Shown piece after piece: positions 39,601 to 47,100 of a stretch of DNA of 64,000 bases. Made by a program: the position numbers and the translations under genes. Numbering within the stretch: the stretch's first letter is position 1; each line of letters starts with the position of its first letter. This DNA comes from Leuctra nigra. Taxonomy: Eukaryota; Arthropoda; Insecta; Plecoptera; Leuctridae. The stretch lies in contig OW203761.1 in NCBI GenBank assembly GCA_934045905.1, forward strand, positions 33,840,964-33,904,963, given 5' to 3'. The notes beneath the pieces were generated by a model that was given only the letters and a program-made list of their open reading frames with translations, was not told the DNA's origin and made no database searches.

Positions 39601-42600
39601 TTACTAATCGTTTTCACTTCTGACTCACTGCAAATTAACCAGACATTCTCCCAAGTTACTTCAAGACTGTATAGATTATTCTTTTTATTACATTAAAAGT
39701 AAATTATATAAGGGGTCTAAATAATAGAGAAAACATTGTTTTTGAAAGTGTTGTTTCTTCGCATAAAAAGCAAATCGGCTGTCAACGTTACGCGTCGTTG
39801 ACAATTCACAAATGAGTTGGTAAGATTTGTCATGCGTATGCTTGATAAATTATAGCTAATTCAAATCTCACCTTGGATTGTTTTTAAGGTTAATATCAAG
39901 ACCAAATGGATCCAAATCACACTCATACTTTCTCTGTCAACTTGAGGCAGTGACGATCAGTCACATAACTACTCCATCAATCAAAATGTTATCTGAGGTT
40001 GTCATCTGACAGCCATTCTTGCAGCTTAAACTCCAAGTATCTTATAAGCAAAGGATTACAACTAACAATCTTTGACAAAAGCTTTTAAAGAGATGTGTTT
40101 GTGATGATCATCTGGCATGAATTCATCTGTAGAAAGAAGCTTTACAAATCAATTATTCGTAGACAACAACAGTGTTCTACTTCAAGATGAGTCGAGATGA
40201 TGTTGAAATAAACGAGACAAAGATGCAGAGAAATTGTCCAGACATGATCCTGAGTCATCATACGCGTTTGCATACTTTAGTTCCAGATTAATATTTACAG
40301 AAATAATTTGCACAAATAAATAATATATTTTGTAAGCTGTGTTTATATTGTATACAAACCAAAATAATAAAGAATACAAATTTGTATGCATGTAATGCAT
40401 TTTTGATGGTTGTAAAAGTTCAGTAGCGTTTAGTTAAAGTTTCCCAAGTTCAACGATTAGCCCCTGTGTGGGACAAAAGACGAAGAAGAGCTTTCGCTGT
40501 ACGAAAATGCACACATCTTGAGTTCCTACTGAGTGTTGTGATGATAATGCATGAATAATTAGCTAAATGAACACTCTCAGGCGCGTAGGAAGGGGGGGGG
40601 GGAGTGGGGGTCAATGACCCCCCCCCCCCCCCCCCCCCACTTTTCGTCTTGACACCCCCAGATATCACCCTCACATATACAAGAATATTGATAAAGAGAT
40701 CCAAAAATGCACAGATTTGCTCCATTATGAGGTTGAATTTTCAAAATTTTCCCAAGTTTTGCAAAACTAATTGAGAGGTATTATCCAATGAGACAATAAC
40801 TCGTTTACAAATGAGATATTGTCCAACATGATCATCCTCATGATATGAGGAGCATCCTATCATCCTATGATACCAAAACATACACAGATTTTTCTTATTG
40901 CTTATTGGTTATTGCAACCGTTTTCAAAGGAATTCCAAAATCGATTCTTAACGATTCTCTTTTACTAGAAATTCAAAAAATTCCCTGCGGGGCCATTAGG
41001 GATTTTATCGAATAACAAAAGTACAGATAATTATGCATTTTGTCTAAAGTTTCCCAAGAATATTGCATATCACGCATTTTAAATTTCTTTGAAAAGGATG
41101 CCAAAATAGCTTCAAATTCGATTTTTTTGTATCAAAAACTCAAAAAATTCCCTGCGGGGCCAATGGGCATTCTATAAAAACAAATAGTTACTTACAGTTT
41201 ATATTACATTTGTATAAAGTTTCCACAGAATATTGCATTTCACACATTGTACATTTCTTGGAAAAGTATGGGAAATAGCTTCAATTCGTTTCTTTAGTAT
41301 CAAAAATTAAAAAAAAAGCCCTGCGGGCCCCCCAGACCCCCTTGTAACGGCGACCACTTTTCCTCACATTTATTGATCCCGATAATTTTGACCCCCCCAC
41401 TCAAAATGAAGTTCCTACGCGCCTGAACACTTTTCTCATGAAACGCGATTTCTCATGAAGTTTTGTAAATATTTGTTTATGTATCTACGAATTTACATAA
41501 CGTTTTTTCACCTGTTTCTTCTTCCTAATTATCAAGTGCAGCAGTGCATACAAGCAAACACTTACATTGACATAGCAAATATTAGTGTAACGTAATATTA
41601 GTGGAATAGTAAACCCAAATTGCATTTTAAAATAGTTTGGTACACCTGTGTGTATTTAAACTAATTATATAAGCACTGGCTTGGAATTGTTAAATAACCA
41701 CCACAAAAAGCACGTCCTGCTGTGGATTTGTATGGATTTAAGCAAATGATATACTACAATATACAATTTACAGTTTACAATTAGTTGTTATTAATAATTA
41801 GTTACAACCAAGATTAAAAAATGGATGTATAGAAGATCAGCGATTCGATTAAATGTGCCGAAATGATGTAAAATAAGTTGAAATTGAAGCTCGTACAAAT
41901 TGAATAAATAGGCTCATTCTTATCACTTGATGTCTTTTGAAAATAACGTCGATTATGAATGTGACAGGAATACAAGCTCAAGTGTTGATCAGTGACTTCG
42001 AACGGAAGAATAGTAAACAATGATGACGTGATGATCGGCTCACTTAAAACAAGTAAGCGTCTAATGTCGGTTAATTGCTGCAAGTTAGTCGTGGTCTGTT
42101 CATCTCCTCGGCAATGACAACAATGCCAGGTGATAAATGACTAGAGGTTAGTCGTTTAGTTTCAAATGGGGAGAAAGTAGTTAAAATATTTGAAACAAAA
42201 ACAGCAAAATATACGACGACAAAAATTGGTCCTGGATATTTTGTTTCTTTCGTTTTTATTAAAGGAAGGAGAAAGTCGTTCAAATTCGTAGACGTGCGAG
42301 TCGAGAATTATTTTCAAATAAATAATGAAAAAATACATCAACTGCATCACAATGAATACTCTCGTTTTCGATTTGACATGACTCTATGTTTCTGATCAGT
42401 CAATTAGGCATGCATTATTGATAATTATTAGCTAGAGAAACAAGATCATAATTTATATCTAATTTCTAGTTATTGTTCCGCTTGTTTCGAACGGTTTCAG
42501 ACATTTCTTAAACGCAACAGAAGTCTAAGCTTCTACTCCAAACCTATACATGACTTGGAAGTAACATGAAGACAATTAGTTTGTATAATTAAAAACCAGT

Positions 42601-45600
42601 GTGGTTGCTTTCATTTAAACTTCAGGTTTCCGACAGATATTTTGATAAAGTAATAAGAAGGGCTTGACTTCTGCTATAGTTTCAAGTTAATTAAATGTTT
42701 CGCGAATGATTTATAAGTGTTAAGTTGCAATCTGGTGGCAGCCAAAAGAAATGTGCCAAACCGTGATAATCCATCGTGAGTAAAGAAGAAATCGTTCCAG
42801 TTCACTTCTTAAAATGTTTCAATTTAATAATTCCTGTAAATCATGTAATTCGATGAGAGTAAGAGTATCAATGCTTTTGATACTGTCGTGCGTGCCATAC
42901 GACGTTGTAAAGTGACTTGTAAGGAATGCAACACCTTATCTTCCAAGGTACAAAACAAGCTGTCAATTTCAAGAACCACCACGTAAAAGACGTTTCAATT
43001 GCTCTCGCAATTCATTTGTAATGGCTTATTTAGGAGTACTTGAATGCTAATATTTGAAGAAGATTAGTTGTAGTTGTTGTTGACCACGGATTATTTTTTT
43101 CCTCTGAGGTGCCTTCATCCTTACAAGAATAAACATATGCATTTCATGCAGAAATAGTTTTACAACAATCAAATATCAATACACACCGAGTACCTATTAT
43201 TCTGTCAAAGAATCGCGTCTATTTATTCTAAGTTACATTTATACCAATAAAGCTATACTGCGTTGTAGTTAGGTAGTAGCTATAGCGTACGTATGTATAT
43301 AGGTATAATAGTTCTGTCATATATTTTATTATAAATTTAGTTCCGTATGCCGTGCCACAAGATAGTCAATATTTGACGTATACAAATCGATAAAAAAATA
43401 AATGTATGTATCCATTTCGTGAACAATAATAATCTTGAGTCTTGAATCTTGAATCTTTGCGAGAGTGTGCTAATAAATAAATAAAAGACTTGTTAAACAA
43501 TGTTTGAGTGAAACAACTGTAGCTGTGACGGTGGAGATTTCAATGCAAGAATAGACGCCCAAAGAAATGGAAGCGATTGAAATGCCACAAATTAGTCATC
43601 TTTAAAGACTGAATAATTCCCTAAAAACAATTGTAATTCGCCTATAGCTTTCGATGGAAGCACAATCAAGATTCTAATTATTCTTCCATGAAACATTTTA
43701 AAACACTTCTGTCTTTCGTCTCGTTTTCTCTTTCCGTTATCCGCAAGTAGGAATACTTAGTTTCAGGAAGCAGTGGATGTCGTGAGGAACTAGACTGCAA
43801 CTAATCGAGCCAAGAATATGTGATTGTCATTTTACATTTACTCAAACATATTGCTGATTTGACCAGCTGGGGTCATTAACGCGGTATTGTCAGGTGTTTT
43901 CGGGTGGGGAGGGGGTATGTAGGGGGGGCTAGAACAAGAGAAAGAGAGAGGTGCCTACTAGACAGATGGAGCATATTAACGTTAGAAGTGTGTGTAATTG
44001 AGACTACATAATTGGAAGCAATTCTTCATTGTTTTGGATCGTGAATTTCTTATGAATGCAAATCATCAAGGACGTTATAATATAATAGAATGTATTGATA
44101 GTTAGTTCACCAATTTCGTGATTCAAAAGCTCAATTTGCGTAATCTGCACCTGTCTCATTACAACAACAACGGCTAATGTAATTTATGAATTGTAATTTA
44201 TCCTGCAGAGTTCCGTGTGGTGGGTGTTCTTGTAGTTGCAGCAATGCGGTGTTTCTGCAAGTGAAACTAAACTATTGAATGTCTCGCAGCACGCTTCTGG
44301 CACGTGGAGACAGTTTTTTCACGATTTTTTTGGTTAAATATGATTTTGGTTGAAGTTTTGTATTAAGATATACATAACCGCTTATTATGGAGCAGTTTAT
44401 CGAATTCTGTTCACCTTATTAACACTTCACTGGGTAAGTAACCCAACGCTGACGCCGAATACAAGATTGACAGAACCATGTTGATACATAGACAGTTTAA
44501 GGTTGCATGAGGGGATGAGATTTTAAAACCCAAAAGTGACTGAAATTTGGACTTTTACAATTATTTGTTGTTGAACCTGAAGACTCACGGCAATATAAAA
44601 TAGCTTAGTCACACCGGGCATTATCTGGCTATTTTATGATATTTAAATGAGTTCTACCAATTTGCCCTAATTAGAATGCAGGTTGTACGAGTGAGTACAC
44701 TTTAATGAAAACTTCATTCGGGCCACCTGCATAAGAAAACGGCTGAATATAAAAAATCGGTATTTTTTATGCACATCCGGAATCATTACAATTTGTCAGT
44801 CTGCTATTTTATAATGTAATGTCATTAATATTTAATTAGGAAAAAATTAAATACTGAAATAAAATTAATTGTGATTATGTTAGTGAGGCCTCAAGATATT
44901 CAGTACCCCCTAACTCAAGAGTTTCATTGTTTACAGCACGTTCCATAGTCATAAATTTCCCAGACCCTCATAAAATAAAACCTTTTTCATACAACCTTTT
45001 TGGTTATTGAATAGAAATTGACCCTCGCAATATTGAACACTTTAAGTGCCAAGACAACAATGTCAGGTAGATTGGCGGAAGGATTCGAACCCCCTTAATC
45101 ATTTCCTACTGAGTTAATCTTCAACAAACTATTATAACTTTAAACTGTCCGCCCTATTCTTAGTAGATTCAGAAGAATGCTCCATTTTAAAAGAAAATTA
45201 TATAAAAAAGTAATACGACGATGCGACGATGCCGGAAAATTAACTCTGAAGTATAACACAAAACACACTGTTAGAAAAGAACAGAAAATTTTACATTTTT
45301 CTAAAATTCAAGATCTTTTAAGAACATTTCAGAATGTTCTTAAAAGTTTTCAAGGATTTTAAGAAAATACTCTTTTATTTTCATTCAAGAATGTTATATC
45401 TTTTGGATCTTGAATTTTGGATATCAGGATTTTTTTTAAAGAAGAATAGAACAAAAAATAGAAAATTTCCAAAATTCAAGAATATTCAAGAACATTCAAG
45501 AACATTCAAGAAGTAATGTGAGTTAATTGCGATTGCACGTAATTTTATTCAATACGAAATGAAGATGAATTTATGAATGAAAATAAAAGTACATTTTCTT

Positions 45601-46675
45601 GCTCAATGAACTAATGAAGTAATTGGCTTCTGTTAAAGTATTGATTAAGCTTCCAATTATTTATAATCACAGTTAACGATGGAGACAAGAATAGGGTCAT
45701 CTTCTATTTTATTTGCGAGTTAGTCAGACAAATGGCTATTTTTAAATATTTATAAATGTATATTCAATTACATTTGCTACCTGTTTGCATGTGTATAAAC
45801 ACAATTAATAAACCATTGTATTAATGAAGAACATCGCTTAGCACGTGAGAATATCAAATGAAAGTTGGCGAAGAAAGTGCAAGACAATTGGCAAATGCAC
45901 ATAAGCTCTAAGGTGTCAGAGAAAATTGCATGGAAGCCGTTTTTCATAAAATACACGTGATACTTGCTAATAAAATGAATTATATTTAAGATTTTTGTAG
46001 ATACACGAAATTTATTAGCGATGCATTAAGATCAACGACGATAGGTAATCTAAAATCGTGCGCATCGATTTAATTCGCTTGAGGAATTAGGTTATTTTAT
46101 AGAAATTGCGGTTTATTATTCAGAGTCCTAAAAACGTCTTCGTCGATAATTCGAGAGATCTCTAACGGAGATGCTTCGGCTGGCTTAGCGTAAAAACACT
46201 CCAATAAAACTAAACTAAATAATCAATCTAAAACAATCACTCCCTTCGTGTCTTTAATGAAATTTGTCGAAACTTGATTTGATTTTCATAACGTGACAGA
46301 ACTGTGTTACAAACTTCTACAATGGAGCACCGTAAATCCAATTATTTTCGATAATCACCATTGCATAAAATGAACGATCTATTATTTTCGCAATCTGTAA
46401 TCATCGAGACTGGAACTAATACCGATTGTTGTTACCCGCAATTTGTTTTCACTTGGTCCAATAGGTTCCCGGGAGACATTGGGCAACAACGTCCGGACGT
46501 CTGCTGAGTGTGCAGACGAGCACCACAACATCGTCGTCGAGGGATGTATCAAAACTGACTCACCTTTCCTCCTCTTCGGTGCTGATCCAACTCGTTCTCT
46601 ATCTGCTTCACTCGCTCCAATAAGAATCACAAGACAACAAGCGGCCACGAAGATGTACCGTTGAAACCTGTCCAT
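6662..46675 (-). CDS. Lac2: Laccase 2, secreted multicopper oxidase of the cuticle (complete, 11 exons)
   Basis: Secreted laccase that oxidises catechols such as N-acetyldopamine and N-beta-alanyldopamine to quinones for cuticle tanning (family knowledge). Exons (minus, 5' to 3'): 46675-46564, 25546-25213, 23153-23027, 20651-20441, 19115-18895, 16386-16182, 13024-12840, 10829-10634, 10078-9866, 8061-7831, 6810-6662. They join without a frame break to 2184 nt, 727 residues plus TGA. Residues 1-24 are a signal peptide ([14 protein letters not shown]...ASEA), followed by a variable region and a Cys-rich segment (about 110-175). Copper ligands seen: H214, H216 (HWHG); H258, H260 (HAH); H609, H612, H614 (HPFHLHG); H684, C685, H686, H690 and axial M695. 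All ten His and the Cys are present, so it should be active. Length is close to other insect laccase 2 proteins, about 720 residues. The ATG sits in ACCACCATGG. Family-level call is very sure; exon ends rest on GT-AG sites and phase. Confidence 0.95.
6811..7830 (-). other. Lac2 intron 10
   Basis: 1020 bp; GTAAGT...TCTAG. No gene or repeat recognised. Confidence 0.8.
7831..8061 (-). CDS. Lac2: Lac2 exon 10: HPFHLHG copper motif
   Basis: 231 nt, residues 602-678. It encodes [20 protein letters not shown], giving H609 (type 1 copper), H612 (type 2) and H614 (type 3), then [20 protein letters not shown] and [17 protein letters not shown]. Acceptor TCTTTCAG|TCCAA, donor CCGG|GTAAGT. Confidence 0.96.
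8062..9865 (-). other. Lac2 intron 9
   Basis: 1804 bp; GTAAGT...TTTCAG. It holds the extra partial copy of exon 9 (9686-9820) at its 5' end. The rest is AT-rich with no gene recognised. Confidence 0.8.
9686..9956 (-). repeat. Tandem duplication of the 3' part of Lac2 exon 9 and its splice donor
   Basis: Two head-to-tail units of 135 and 136 bp, 9821-9956 (the used copy) and 9686-9820 (the extra copy). Each holds about 92 bp of exon, residues 571-601, with no base difference visible between copies, then about 40 bp of diverged intron. In the used copy the donor reads GAGG|GTAAGTC. In the extra copy one T is missing, giving GAGGGAAGTC, so the GT donor is gone. The extra copy has an AG (AGCTCAG) ahead of it but only about 30 nt of intron to the real donor. 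I read it as a non-functional partial exon duplication. Confidence 0.9.
9866..10078 (-). CDS. Lac2: Lac2 exon 9: domain 3, before the HPFHLHG motif
   Basis: 213 nt, residues 531-601 plus one base of Val602. It encodes [19 protein letters not shown], a Cys cluster ([13 protein letters not shown]) and VVEVVLVDE. Acceptor CTTCCAG|TTGC, donor GATGAGG|GTAAGT. Its last 92 or so bases plus the start of the intron are tandemly repeated just downstream. Confidence 0.95.
10079..10633 (-). other. Lac2 intron 8
   Basis: 555 bp; GTAAAA...CTTCCAG. Nothing recognised inside. Confidence 0.85.
10634..10829 (-). CDS. Lac2: Lac2 exon 8: start of cupredoxin domain 3
   Basis: 196 nt, residues 466-530 plus one base of Val531. 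It encodes [20 protein letters not shown], then [20 protein letters not shown]. Acceptor ATGCAG|GTGATG, donor CCTCG|GTAAAA. It follows exon 7 directly in the conserved order found in laccase 2 proteins. Confidence 0.95.
11003..11810 (+). repeat. Interspersed repeat family with GAGCGAGCG end, copy 1
   Basis: Begins TTGAGCGAGCGAAGGGAGCG and continues with stretches shared with 53175-54110, among them TTGAAATTTTGACAAGTCATG, read here in part, and TTACAAAGTTTCAGCCAAAT. The 3' half is diverged and the end is unclear. No coding frame. Class not recognised. Confidence 0.7.
12606..12760. repeat. 76-bp tandem duplication in Lac2 intron 7
   Basis: Two imperfect units; CTGAATACTGTGTTTTTACC occurs at 12655 and 12731. 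It contributes to the long open frame that runs on from exon 7. Confidence 0.8.
12840..13024 (-). CDS. Lac2: Lac2 exon 7: domain 2 to linker
   Basis: 185 nt, residues 404-465. It encodes [40 protein letters not shown] and [11 protein letters not shown]. Acceptor GTCCTAG|GCGA, donor GAGTG|GTAAGA. The frame stays open for about 80 codons into the following intron. Confidence 0.95.
13835..14560. repeat. Tandem array of about 240-bp units, three copies
   Basis: CCCACCAACGTTC recurs at 14043, 14283 and 14530, giving periods of 240 and 247 bp. Units carry GTACAACA.GATACGTATTTA and ATCACAAGAAAATCACTG; the first unit is diverged at its left end. No reading frame runs through all units, so I take it as non-coding satellite-like DNA. 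Confidence 0.85.
14633..15316. mobile_element. hAT-like non-autonomous element, 684 bp
   Basis: Ends are CATAGGCGTGCGCA and TGCGCACGCCTATG, a perfect 14-bp inverted repeat, with an exact 8-bp target duplication CGTGGCTA at 14625-14632 and 15317-15324. Subterminal G and C tracts, no transposase. It also carries the palindromic motif GCCCCGCAGGG twice, shared with the element at 40578. Confidence 0.85.
15409..15496 (+). pseudogene. tRNA-Gly(GCC)-like pseudogene, forward copy
   Basis: From AGTGGTAGAATGCTCG to CCCGGCCGATGCA the sequence matches arthropod tRNA-Gly with a GCC anticodon loop (CTGCCACGC) and an intact T arm (CCGGGTTCGATTCCCGG). The 5' acceptor strand is wrong for the 3' CCGATGC, ACAGTGGT is repeated and the D arm has a 4-nt insertion. 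Not expected to be functional. Confidence 0.75.
16182..16386 (-). CDS. Lac2: Lac2 exon 6: cupredoxin domain 2
   Basis: 205 nt, residues 336-403 plus one base of Gly404. It encodes [39 protein letters not shown] and [20 protein letters not shown]. Acceptor CTTCCAG|GACCCC, donor CTCAG|GTACAC. Two facing tRNA-Gly-like pseudogenes lie on either side, about 0.2 kb upstream and 0.7 kb downstream of the exon. Confidence 0.95.
16582..16652 (-). pseudogene. tRNA-Gly(GCC)-like pseudogene, reverse copy
   Basis: On the minus strand it runs TATAAGGTGGTTCAATGGTA to CCGATGCA, 71 nt, with GCC in the anticodon position and normal D, anticodon and T arms. The first five bases cannot pair with the 3' acceptor strand (TATAAGG against CCGATGC). 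The 3' flank AACACTTTTTAGTACTTT is the same as in the copy at 15409, so the two share an ancestor larger than the tRNA. Confidence 0.75.
16948..17245. mobile_element. hAT-like MITE, 298 bp
   Basis: Ends CATGGGCGTCCACAGG and CCTGCGGACGGCCATG form 16-bp inverted repeats with two mismatches. Exact 8-bp target duplication GCTGTAAT at 16940-16947 and 17246-17253. It has G/C tracts near the left end and no coding region. Confidence 0.82.
17252..17712. repeat. Tandem array, five units with a change of period
   Basis: TGTGTGGCGAGAAACC occurs at 17324, 17417, 17511, 17586 and 17661. The first spacings are 93-94 bp, the last two 75 bp. The short units lack the CATTTGTCTTGATCAACATT segment and carry ATCACAAACGACGAA instead. 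It starts right beside the hAT-like MITE. The open frames across it are a by-product of the repeat. Confidence 0.9.
18594..18679. repeat. CAGA microsatellite
   Basis: About 20 units of CAGA with a few CACG or CAAA variants, inside Lac2 intron 5. Confidence 0.95.
18895..19115 (-). CDS. Lac2: Lac2 exon 5: end of domain 1, start of domain 2
   Basis: 221 nt, residues 262-335. It begins [16 protein letters not shown] and includes [18 protein letters not shown] and [20 protein letters not shown]. Acceptor GTCTCCAG|GTCTG, donor TTCCAG|GTAAAA. A minisatellite lies directly upstream of the acceptor. Confidence 0.95.
19116..20440 (-). other. Lac2 intron 4
   Basis: 1325 bp; GTAACA...CTCCAG. It contains the minisatellite at 19136-19279 beside the acceptor, and otherwise AT-rich sequence without a recognised gene. 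Confidence 0.8.
19136..19279. repeat. Minisatellite of about 11-nt units beside the exon 5 acceptor
   Basis: Units such as CATGTCACAAA, CATGGCTCAAA and CAAGTGGCAAA alternate in about a dozen copies, with a higher-order pattern. On the transcribed strand it reads GACATGTTTG-like units and ends some 20 nt before the acceptor of Lac2 exon 5. Confidence 0.9.
20441..20651 (-). CDS. Lac2: Lac2 exon 4: cupredoxin domain 1, first two copper motifs
   Basis: 211 nt, residues 192-261 plus one base of Gly262. It starts [13 protein letters not shown] and contains [10 protein letters not shown] (H214, H216) and GTHFWHAHT (H258, H260). These are type 2/type 3 copper ligands in the family. Acceptor ACCCGCAG|GTTT, donor ACAG|GTAACA. 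Confidence 0.96.
20652..23026 (-). other. Lac2 intron 3
   Basis: 2375 bp; GTACTT...CCGCAG. It contains the inverted-repeat element 21126-21963; the rest is AT-rich and unassigned. Confidence 0.8.
21126..21963. repeat. Inverted-repeat element with an internal hairpin, about 0.84 kb
   Basis: TCGTCGTGTAATTGTTTATT... at 21142-21173 is matched in reverse at 21903-21935 over about 32 bp; both arms lie near a GTATAC. Inside, TTTGGATATGGGACAC (21664-21679) and its perfect reverse complement (21714-21729) can pair, and related CCATATCCTCGGCAA motifs occur at about 21296 and 21340. No coding region. Likely a foldback or MITE-type element. Confidence 0.65.
23027..23153 (-). CDS. Lac2: Lac2 exon 3: Cys-rich segment
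   Basis: 127 nt, residues 149-191. Acceptor GTTGCAG|TGCT, donor ATCCAG|GTACTT. It encodes [19 protein letters not shown], then a segment ending in MIPGPSIQ, the hallmark of insect laccase 2 just before cupredoxin domain 1. It ends in phase 0. Confidence 0.95.
23154..25212 (-). other. Lac2 intron 2
   Basis: 2059 bp; GTAAGT...TTGCAG. Mostly occupied by a minus-strand copy of the GAGCGAGCG-type repeat (23490-24305). Confidence 0.8.
23490..24305 (-). repeat. Interspersed repeat family with GAGCGAGCG end, copy 2
   Basis: Minus-strand copy: it ends at the right with GACGCTCGCTTCGCTCGCTC and at the left with a segment matching the reverse complement of GCTCATCAACGCGTTACAC (54090). It includes an A-rich tract at 24231-24250 and an internal duplication of about 170 bp: AAAATATGAGTTTGATCTGA occurs at about 23849 and 24035. 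Confidence 0.75.
25213..25546 (-). CDS. Lac2: Lac2 exon 2: variable N-terminal region and start of the Cys-rich segment
   Basis: 334 nt, residues 38-148 and two bases of 149. Acceptor TTTCCAG|AGCG, donor GGAGC|GTAAGT. The first half ([16 protein letters not shown]...) is low in conservation among laccases; the end ([20 protein letters not shown]) is the conserved Cys-rich lead-in of insect laccase 2. The exon is GC-rich compared with its introns. Confidence 0.93.
26564..27700 (-). mobile_element. Non-LTR retrotransposon, 5'-truncated 3' end with the last part of the reverse transcriptase
   Basis: The open frame 27575-26859 (238 codons) reads like the C-terminal end of a non-LTR reverse transcriptase: [48 protein letters not shown]. 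Upstream, the same frame continues ([20 protein letters not shown]) after an in-frame TAG near 27637 and fades by about 27700. A 3' untranslated region of about 290 nt follows and ends in ATT/TAA units at 26564-26590, as in I-type elements. The catalytic YxDD region is absent, so it is a dead copy. Confidence 0.85.
32831..32866. repeat. GT/GC-rich microsatellite
   Basis: GTGCGTGCGTGTGCGTGTGC and further GT units, in Lac2 intron 1. Confidence 0.85.
35086..35403 (-). CDS. Possible small ORF with a signal-peptide-like start (doubtful)
   Basis: 105 codons on the minus strand inside Lac2 intron 1. The start [20 protein letters not shown] looks like a signal peptide and the region is more GC-rich than its surroundings. 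The rest ([17 protein letters not shown]..., [10 protein letters not shown]) matches no family I know. An overlapping ORF on the other strand is equally open. It could be an unknown small gene, an exon of another transcript, or chance. Confidence 0.2.
   Translation of the reverse strand: MQRIFLTIFATAIAIAQISVEVTMEAPFYLSFLRWSRGQCVGREAFIEEEWTQKARVSAENNSLSNEAALLCSAHDVKYSGPQNTIAPPSPPALGAGCDRTTIPN
40578..41425. mobile_element. hAT-like non-autonomous element, 848 bp
   Basis: Ends CAGGCGCGTAGGAA and TTCCTACGCGCCTG form a perfect 14-bp inverted repeat; 8-bp flanks AACACTCT (40570-40577) and AACACTTT (41426-41433) differ by one base. Long G and C tracts sit near the left end. The interior has two units of about 164 bp with TTCCCTGCGGGGCC. 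No transposase frame. Confidence 0.85.
44506..44875. repeat. Diverged interspersed repeat, copy 1
   Basis: Shares segments with 58155-58380, such as ACCCAAAA, CAATTATTTGT, TTTTT.GCACATCCG and TATTTAATTAGGAAA in the same order. Class not recognised. Confidence 0.55.
45072..45125 (-). pseudogene. tRNA-like fragment
   Basis: On the minus strand, AACTCAGTAGG is followed only 15 nt later by GGGGGTTCGAATCCTTCCGC, resembling internal A and B promoter boxes of a tRNA. The spacing is too short for a whole tRNA, so it is at best a truncated tRNA or SINE piece. Confidence 0.3.
45316..45345. repeat. Perfect 13-bp hairpin with GAA/TTC blocks
   Basis: TTTTAAGAACATT, loop TCAG, then the exact reverse complement. 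The spacing of the GAA, GAA and TTC blocks is close to that of a heat-shock element (three of four 5-bp units fit). More ATTCAAGAAC units follow at 45475-45512. Confidence 0.6.
46564..46675 (-). CDS. Lac2: Lac2 exon 1: start codon and signal peptide
   Basis: 112 nt, residues 1-37 plus the first base of codon 38. It encodes [19 protein letters not shown] with small residues (GASEA) before D25, a typical signal peptide with likely cleavage after A24, then a basic stretch ending PKRRK. The donor reads AAAG|GTGAGT. The leftover G joins AG of exon 2 to make Glu38, so the phase fits. Assignment over a 21-kb gap depends on this phase match and on the need for a secretion signal; no other candidate first exon was seen on this strand. 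Confidence 0.85.
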
Positions 46676-47100
46676 GGTGGTAACTAACTAACCACACTTT
46701 ATAAGTTATTAATACACGCGCGATATCCACTCAGCTGGTGCACAATTCAAGTCTTTATTCCATAAAATAATGAAAAAACTACTAAGTCACTAAAAAAGAT
46801 TTAACGAAACATAGACAAACGTATGGCACGAGACGTAAAGGTACAGCTGACTACCATCGAGTAACGCACTCGGAAGGTAATTGGCTCCTCGAGGGCGTCC
46901 TAGCACACTGACAGAGTGAACTACTCTGCAAAACCACTTGTACTCTTAGATGTAAGTAACTGCCGTCTGAACGATCATAACCAGAGCACTAGTAGCCTAT
47001 ATTTTCACCTCTTGTGCTGCTTAGCTTACTCTCCCTTCCTCGACGTGAAATAAAAAGAACGTTGGCGCTCGCGCGTTAAAGTCTCCCACCAATTGAATCT
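46676..47100 (-). promoter_or_regulatory. Lac2 5' untranslated and likely promoter region
   Basis: Immediately upstream of the start codon. A TATAAAG on the minus strand (46703-46697) is too close to the ATG to serve it. A TCAGT arthropod initiator-like motif lies at 46911-46907, leaving a possible 5' UTR of about 230 nt. The start site is a guess; only the location upstream of the first coding exon is firm. Confidence 0.3.

Larger units (their letters stand above)
25547..46563 (-). other. Lac2 intron 1, about 21 kb
   Basis: GTGAGT...TTTCCAG. Long first introns are common in insect laccase 2 genes and may carry regulatory sites. Inside are a non-LTR retrotransposon fragment (26564-27700), AAT/ATT simple repeats (about 30300, 30570 and 35620), a GT-rich microsatellite (32831-32866), a hAT-like element (40578-41425), a diverged repeat (44506-44875), a tRNA-like fragment (about 45072-45125) and a perfect hairpin (45316-45345). 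No further gene is recognised. Confidence 0.8.

Noticed and set aside
46697..46703. TATAAAG on the minus strand just upstream of the Lac2 start codon as a TATA box.
   Set aside because: It is only 22-28 bp from the ATG, so a start 30 bp downstream would fall at or inside the coding region.
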